From DASVBE01 sp963770375 (GTDB taxonomy: Bacteria > Actinomycetota > Actinomycetes > Streptosporangiales > Streptosporangiaceae), in contig CAVYPM010000006.1 of assembly GCA_963770375.1 (NCBI GenBank), positions 62,001 through 126,000 on the forward strand: a stretch of DNA of 64,000 nucleotides, in the 5' to 3' direction. The notes beneath the pieces were generated by a model, which had not been told where the DNA came from, ran no database searches, and saw only the letters and a program-made list of their open reading frames with translations. The position numbers were made by a program, and so were the translations under genes. Positions 59,996 to 64,000 of this stretch are shown here, in pieces (the stretch's first letter is position 1; each line of letters begins with the position of its first letter).

Positions 59996-60341
59996 CGTCG
60001 GCACCGTCCTTGTCGTCGATGGGGCTCATGGTCGCCAAGAGGGCGTCCAGGCGGCGGTACCGCTGCTCCGCGCGCTGCCGGTACCGCTCGATCCAGATCT
60101 CCATCTGGGTGAGGACCTCCGTCTCCAGCCGCACGGGCCGGGGCTGCGGCCCAGGCGGCCGGCTCACCAGCCCGGCGTCCTCCAGGACCCGCAGGTGCTT
60201 GTAGACAGCCTGCAGTGTCATCCGGTACGGCTCGGCCAGCTGGCCCACCGTCGCGTCGCCCTCGGCGAGCCTGGCCACGATGTCGCGGCGCGTCGGATCG
60301 GCGAGGGCGGAGAAGACCCGGGTGAGTGTGTCCGTGGCCAT
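59949..60341 (-). CDS. ArsR family repressor
   Basis: A 130-residue winged-helix regulator. FSALADPTRRDIVARLAEGD and VGQLAEPYRMTLQAVYKHLR, VLEDAGLVSR form the HTH. No ELCVCDL-type Cys pair, so it is not a classic arsenic sensor. The ArsR/SRPBCC pairing is common; the signal is unknown. Two identical-type operators (60352-60371, 60400-60415) lie just upstream. Confidence 0.9.
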   Translation of the reverse strand: MATDTLTRVFSALADPTRRDIVARLAEGDATVGQLAEPYRMTLQAVYKHLRVLEDAGLVSRPPGPQPRPVRLETEVLTQMEIWIERYRQRAEQRYRRLDALLATMSPIDDKDGADDVNDSRNDPRDDHRG

Positions 60342-60351
60342 CGGCTCCCCG

Positions 60352-60371
60352 TTTCAACCTCTTGGTTGAAA
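60352..60371. promoter_or_regulatory. ArsR operator 1
   Basis: TTTCAACCTCTTGGTTGAAA: perfect 8-bp arms around TCTT, 10 bp before the ArsR ATG, so it should block its own transcription. AT-rich against the background. Confidence 0.75.
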
Positions 60372-60399
60372 CTGACCCTAGACCCGGACCCCCACCCTG

Positions 60400-60415
60400 T
60401 CAACCACCTGGTTGA
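60400..60415. promoter_or_regulatory. ArsR operator 2
   Basis: TCAACCACCTGGTTGA, same TCAACC-N4-GGTTGA core as operator 1, centres 46 bp apart. Together they suggest cooperative binding. Confidence 0.7.
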
Positions 60416-60440
60416 AAGTCGAGGCCGGGCCCGCTCGCGA

Positions 60441-60698
60441 TCAGGCTTGGCCGCGTTCGCGGAGGAAGTCGCGGAAGTCGCTGATGGCCTGGTCGAGGTC
60501 GGAGCCGAGATCCCCGGTCACGGCCATGGCCGCGTTGGCCCAGTAGACGCCCACGTAGTCATCGCTGCCGTCGGGAAGGACCAGCAGCGGGTGGTGAGCG
60601 ATCTTTATGTGGTCCTGGATCTCTTCCCACGGCACGCCCGGGGGCACCAGGCCGATGGCGGGCGACTCGCTGTCGTCGTACTCCACCTCATCGAGCAC
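60441..60698 (-). CDS. Small acidic protein of unknown function
   Basis: An 85-residue acidic soluble protein. LDEVEYDDSESPAIGLVPPG and VPWEEIQDHIKIAHHPLLVL precede SDDYVGVYWANAAMAVTGDL and the end LDQAISDFRDFLRERGQ. No family recognised; the shape suggests a small alpha-beta fold. GTG 60698 is chosen because AGGAGG stands 6 bp before it. Alone, between ArsR and the DUF1801 gene. Confidence 0.55.
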   Translation of the reverse strand: MLDEVEYDDSESPAIGLVPPGVPWEEIQDHIKIAHHPLLVLPDGSDDYVGVYWANAAMAVTGDLGSDLDQAISDFRDFLRERGQA

Positions 60699-60857
60699 TG
60701 CGCTCCTCCTGCCCGTTTGCCCGCTCCATCCCACGGTAACGGGCCGGCGCGCAGTGGTCAGGAATCAAGAAGTGCCACCGCGTGCCCGGCGCCTAGCCTT
60801 CTCGTGAGGGCCGGGCCTGACCCCGGGCCCCGGAGACCGACACGGAAGGAAGCTCAG

Positions 60858-61307
60858 ATGCCTGCCAAGAAGACCGCAGCCGAGTCCGGTGGCTTCACCG
60901 CCGACGAGCGTGCCGCGATGAAGGCGCGCGCCGCCGAGCTGCGCGCCGAGGGCAAGAAAGGCGCCAAGAAGGCCGACGGCCTGGAGGCGCTGCTGGAGGC
61001 CATCGAGGCGATGAGCCCAGACGACCGTGAACTGGCCGAACGGGTGCACGTGACGGTGACCGCGAACGCCCCCGGATTGTCGCCGAAGACCTGGTACGGC
61101 ATGCCCGCCTACGCGAACGACGAGGGCAAGGTCGTCCTGTTCTTCCAGAACTCGGGCAAGTTCAACTACAGCTACTCGACCCTGGGCTTCCAGGACACGG
61201 CCCACCTCAACGACGGTGACATGTGGCCGATCGCGTTCGCGCTCACGATTTGGACCCCCACGGTCGAGAAGAGGGTCGCCGAGCTGGTCCGGGCCGCAGT
61301 CTCCTGA
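60858..61307 (+). CDS. DUF1801 (YdhG-like) protein
   Basis: A 149-residue protein. A Lys/Ala-rich start (MPAKKTAAESGGFTADERAA, KARAAELRAEGKKGAKK) leads to the DUF1801 alpha-beta fold with LSPKTWYGMPAYANDEGKVV and LFFQNSGKFNYSYSTLGFQD. The family is of uncertain role, perhaps iron-binding like CyaY. ATG 60858 after GGAAGGAAG. Confidence 0.82.
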   Translation: MPAKKTAAESGGFTADERAAMKARAAELRAEGKKGAKKADGLEALLEAIEAMSPDDRELAERVHVTVTANAPGLSPKTWYGMPAYANDEGKVVLFFQNSGKFNYSYSTLGFQDTAHLNDGDMWPIAFALTIWTPTVEKRVAELVRAAVS

Positions 61308-61356
61308 CCAGTCCAGCCTCACCCGCCTGGACGGAAAGACCTGGCAGGCTGGGGGC

Positions 61357-61806
61357 ATGCAGAGCGTGTACGAGGCCGCGGGCGGCCAGGCGGGGCTGCT
61401 GCGGCTGGCCGAGGCCTGGCACGCCCGGGTGATGGAGGACGAGGTCGTCAGCCACGCGTTCAGCCACGGGTTCCACCCGCAGCACAGCGAGCGGCTGGCG
61501 GCCTACTGGGCCGAGGCTCTTGGCGGTCCGGCCAGCTACTCCGCGGCCTGCGGGGACGAGACGTCGGTTGTGCGGATGCACAGTGGCAACGGCCCGCACG
61601 AGGAGATGGACCGGCGCGCGGTCGAGTGCTTCGACCAGGCCCTCGACGACGTCGGCCTGGATAAGGCCGGACCGTTGCGGCAGGTCCTGCACGACTATTT
61701 CGCCTGGGCCACCACCACGGTCATGGCCGCTTACCACGAGTCCGCGGACGACGTCCCCGAGGGCCTGACCATCCCGCGCTGGTCCTGGGACGGCCTGCAG
61801 TCCTGA
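61357..61806 (+). CDS. Truncated hemoglobin (group II-like)
   Basis: A 149-residue 2/2 globin. YEAAGGQAGLLRLAEAWHAR is helix A/B, HAFSHGFHPQHSERLAAYWA the helix E/F region with the proximal His candidate in PQHSERLA, and the C-terminal IPRWSWDGLQ. Likely handles O2 or NO. ATG 61357, 49 bp after the DUF1801 gene and possibly cotranscribed. Confidence 0.8.
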   Translation: MQSVYEAAGGQAGLLRLAEAWHARVMEDEVVSHAFSHGFHPQHSERLAAYWAEALGGPASYSAACGDETSVVRMHSGNGPHEEMDRRAVECFDQALDDVGLDKAGPLRQVLHDYFAWATTTVMAAYHESADDVPEGLTIPRWSWDGLQS

Positions 61807-61957
61807 GCGGAACCGGCACCATCCGCCTGACCAGCTCCTTCCGGTCTCCGGCCGGCCGCCCCTGAAGGGACGGAACAACCACACGGGCGCGGCTGCAGTC
61901 AGCGTCTCACGCTAATTTCTATTTTGTCGATTGACTTAATAGGTAATCTCGCGCAGC

Positions 61958-62848
61958 ATGGGCGGCATGAGCCTCGATCAACGGCTGGCACCCCCGCCAG
62001 ACGCCGAAACCCGCCCTCCAGGGCCGGCCGCCGCCGCGGCCCCGCCGGCCCGGCGCCGGGCCCGCAGGCTGACCTCGAGCGCCGGTTTGCTCCGGCTGAT
62101 CAGCCCGGTGGCCGTACTGATCCTCTGGCAGGCCGTCAGCGAAGCCGGCCTCATTTCCCGGCAGAAGCTGCCACCCCCGACCGAGATCTGGCAGACCGCG
62201 ATCAGCCTGATCACCACCAGTTCGCCCGCCTACGGGACGCTCCAGGGCGCGATGCTGATCTCGCTCGAGCGGGTCGCCATCGGGTTCGCGGCGGGCGCCC
62301 TGGCAGGGCTCGCCATCGCCATCGCCGCGGGGCTGAGCCGGCTCGGCGAGTCCACGATCGACCCGCTGATGCAGATGCTCCGGACGCTCCCGCTGTTCGG
62401 GCTGATCCCGGTGTTCATCGTGTGGTTCGGCATCGGCGAGACCCCGAAGCTGACGCTGATCGCGATCGGCGCGGCCATCCCGCTCTACCTGAACACGTTC
62501 TCCGGCATCAGGAACGTCGACGCCCGGCTGGGCGAGCTGGGCCAGGTCCTGCACCTCAGCAAGACCGAGCTGATCAGGGACATCGTGCTGCCCGGCGCTC
62601 TCCCCCAGGTCCTGGTCGGGCTGCGGCAGAGCCTCGGCGTGGCCTGGCTGGCCCTGGTGGTCGCCGAGCAGGTGAACGCCAACGCCGGCCTGGGCTTCAT
62701 GATCAGCCAGGCCACCCAGTTCCTCCGCAACGACGTGATCTTCGTTGCGCTGCTCGTGTACTGCGCGCTCGGCCTGCTCACCGATGCGCTGGTACGGCTG
62801 CTGGAGAGGAGGGCCCTGGCGTGGCGCCGCGGCTTCCTGGCCAGCTGA
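61958..62848 (+). CDS. ABC transporter permease (SsuC/TauC/nitrate type)
   Basis: A 296-residue permease with six helices after a 35-residue Pro/Ala/Arg-rich start. SVLILWQ-like first helix (about 45-62); LISLERVAIGFAAGALAGLA and NVDARLGELGQVLHLSKTEL (EAA loop) and PGALPQVLVGLRQSLGVAWL are the SsuC signature. Importer of sulfonates, nitrate or thiamine precursor types; not decidable here. ATG 61958; a second ATG at 61967 is possible. Upstream is AT-rich (61905-61945), so a promoter is likely there. Confidence 0.88.
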   Translation: MGGMSLDQRLAPPPDAETRPPGPAAAAAPPARRRARRLTSSAGLLRLISPVAVLILWQAVSEAGLISRQKLPPPTEIWQTAISLITTSSPAYGTLQGAMLISLERVAIGFAAGALAGLAIAIAAGLSRLGESTIDPLMQMLRTLPLFGLIPVFIVWFGIGETPKLTLIAIGAAIPLYLNTFSGIRNVDARLGELGQVLHLSKTELIRDIVLPGALPQVLVGLRQSLGVAWLALVVAEQVNANAGLGFMISQATQFLRNDVIFVALLVYCALGLLTDALVRLLERRALAWRRGFLAS

Positions 62849-63636
62849 CCGCCAACGGCCGGGCGACCGCCAACGGCGATCCGGCCGCACCGGCCGGATC
62901 AGCCGCACCGGCCGCGACCGTCACCGGCGACGGCCCCGTCGCCCGCGTCACCGGCCTGGGCCGTGCCTTCAACGGCCGCCGCATCCTCGACGGCCTCGAC
63001 CTGGACCTGGCCCCCGGCGAGTTCACGGCACTGATCGGCCGCAGCGGCTCCGGCAAGTCCACGCTGCTGCGCGCCCTGGCCGGCCTCGACCCCGGCGTCA
63101 CCGGCCACCTCAACGTCAGGGTCCCCGTCGCGATGGCCTTCCAGGAACCCCGCCTGGTTCCGTGGAAGAAAGTCCTGGCCAACGTCAGCCTGGGCCTCCG
63201 CACCCCGGACCCCAGGAAAGCCGCGGCCGGCGCCCTCGCCGAGGTCGGCCTGACCGACCGCGCCGGCGCCTGGCCGCTGACCCTGTCCGGCGGCGAGGCC
63301 CAGCGCGCCTCCCTGGCCCGGGCGCTCGTCCGCGAGCCTGGCCTGCTTCTTCTCGACGAGCCGTTCGGCGCGCTCGACGCACTGACCCGGATCAGCATGC
63401 ACCGCCTGGTGCTCCGCCTGTGGGCGCACCACCAGCCCGCCGTCCTGCTGGTCACCCACGACGTCGACGAGGCCATCGCGCTCGCCGACCGGGTGATCGT
63501 GCTGGACGGCGGACGGATCAGCTTCGACGGCCGGGTCCGCGCGCCCCGGCCCCGCGACCGCGACCAGCCGGCGCTGGTGGCCTTGCGCCGCCGTCTGTTG
63601 TCCGAGCTTGGCGTCAGCCTGGAAGGAACGATATGA
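62821..63636 (+). CDS. ABC transporter ATP-binding protein (SsuB type)
   Basis: A 271-residue ATPase. Walker A LIGRSGSGKSTLLRALAG, AMAFQEPRLVPWKKVLANVS (SsuB/TauB Q-loop signature), LSGGEAQRASLARALVREPG, Walker B LLLLDEPFGALDALTR and VTHDVDEAIALADRVIVLDG. GTG 62821 overlaps the permease end by 28 bp; stop overlaps the binding-protein ATG. Confidence 0.9.
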   Translation: MAPRLPGQLTANGRATANGDPAAPAGSAAPAATVTGDGPVARVTGLGRAFNGRRILDGLDLDLAPGEFTALIGRSGSGKSTLLRALAGLDPGVTGHLNVRVPVAMAFQEPRLVPWKKVLANVSLGLRTPDPRKAAAGALAEVGLTDRAGAWPLTLSGGEAQRASLARALVREPGLLLLDEPFGALDALTRISMHRLVLRLWAHHQPAVLLVTHDVDEAIALADRVIVLDGGRISFDGRVRAPRPRDRDQPALVALRRRLLSELGVSLEGTI

Positions 63637-64000
63637 CCGCGCAAATCCCGTATTCCGATAAAAAAGGCCCGCTTCGCCGGCTGGCCCCCCTGGCCGTAGC
63701 CGTGCTGGCCGCCGGCGTGGTGGCCGCCTGCTCGTCCGGCGGATCTGGTTCAGGCTCGACGGCCGGTGCGAGCTCAGGCACCACCTCCCAGGCGGGCGAA
63801 ACCAGCGTGGGCAACGTCACGCTGCATATCGGCGACCAGGCCGGCAGCGGCGCCGAGGCGCTGCTCACCGCCGCGGGCCTGATCCACAAGCTGCCGTTCC
63901 ACGCCACGTTCTCCGACTTCACCTCCGGCCCGCCGATGCTGCAGGCCATGGGGGCCGGCGCGGTCGACATCGGCGCGGTCGGCAACTCGCCGCCGGTGTT
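63633..64000 (+). CDS. ABC transporter substrate-binding lipoprotein (SsuA-like), cut by the window end
   Basis: First 122 codons only. A lipoprotein signal (RRLAPLAVAVLAAGVVAACS) with the lipobox Val-Ala-Ala-Cys near residue 33, a Ser/Gly linker, and VTLHIGDQAGSGAEALLTAA and PPMLQAMGAGAVDIGAVGNS, the pattern of SsuA/TauA/NMT1-type binding proteins. Gives the importer its substrate; sulfonate is likeliest from the SsuB/C partners, but thiamine precursor or nitrate remain possible. Confidence 0.85.
   Translation, partial: MTAQIPYSDKKGPLRRLAPLAVAVLAAGVVAACSSGGSGSGSTAGASSGTTSQAGETSVGNVTLHIGDQAGSGAEALLTAAGLIHKLPFHATFSDFTSGPPMLQAMGAGAVDIGAVGNSPPV

Noticed and set aside
1..64000. CRISPR arrays, tRNA, rRNA, prophage or plasmid origin
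   Set aside because: No regular spacer repeats, tRNA cloverleaf, rRNA segment, integrase or replication gene was recognised.

Overview
The window is chromosomal DNA of a very high-GC actinomycete (estimated by eye at about 70% GC; many GTG and some TTG starts, many 4-bp ATGA/GTGA stop-start overlaps). The PurS/PurQ/PurL set, an actinobacterial DUF3073 protein, a paired XRE/DUF5753 and DUF397 set, a DUF6510 protein, an F420-type LLM oxidoreductase and an LCP cell-wall ligase all point to Actinomycetes, possibly near Streptosporangiales or Streptomycetales. No rRNA, tRNA, CRISPR array, phage or IS transposase was seen.

Layout. 1-8.6 kb: purine synthesis, mostly on the minus strand (purS, a HATPase switch protein, purQ, purL, a membrane protein on plus, an SCP-like protein, purF, purM), with DUF3073 at the edge. 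8.9-16.9 kb: a branched-chain 2-oxoacid dehydrogenase operon (E1alpha-E1beta-E2) and two divergent acyl-CoA dehydrogenases, one a single-chain tandem FadE34-like enzyme. 16.9-21.4 kb: LCP ligase, DedA protein, serine hydrolase, DinB-like protein. 21.4-26.5 kb: XRE regulator and DUF397 partner, a DUF1707 protein, YbjQ-type protein, folE, DUF2231 membrane protein and a probable Fe-S regulator. 26.5-30.3 kb: ABC exporter plus two-component system. 30.4-41.6 kb: DedA protein, oligopeptidase B, a complete peptide ABC importer, a P1 peptidase and an HDAC-like deacetylase, which together suggest peptide and amide use. 41.5-46.2 kb: SRPBCC protein, secreted CAP protein, a P-loop kinase/LLM fusion, and a molybdopterin oxidoreductase-flavoreductase-DUF6510 operon. 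46.4-52.2 kb: lon, then hom-thrC-thrB. 52.3-61.8 kb: stress and detoxification genes (TetR/MFS/NUDIX, ArsR/SRPBCC, VOC, GNAT, globin). 62-64 kb: start of a sulfonate/nitrate-type ABC importer.

Two things stand out. First, a 91-bp hairpin-forming element occurs three times (8.65, 23.35 and 26.45 kb). Two copies are identical base for base, and the third sits on the facing 3' ends of two convergent genes. Second, at least five genes, including the housekeeping genes purF and lon, are broken by what looks like one extra or missing base; three further gene ends or starts fit the same explanation. This pattern fits sequencing or assembly indels better than biology, and affected entries are marked. 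Several clear operators were also found: a twin TetR site, a twin ArsR site, a FadE operator, a 50-bp perfect palindrome, and ClgR/HspR-like sites before lon.
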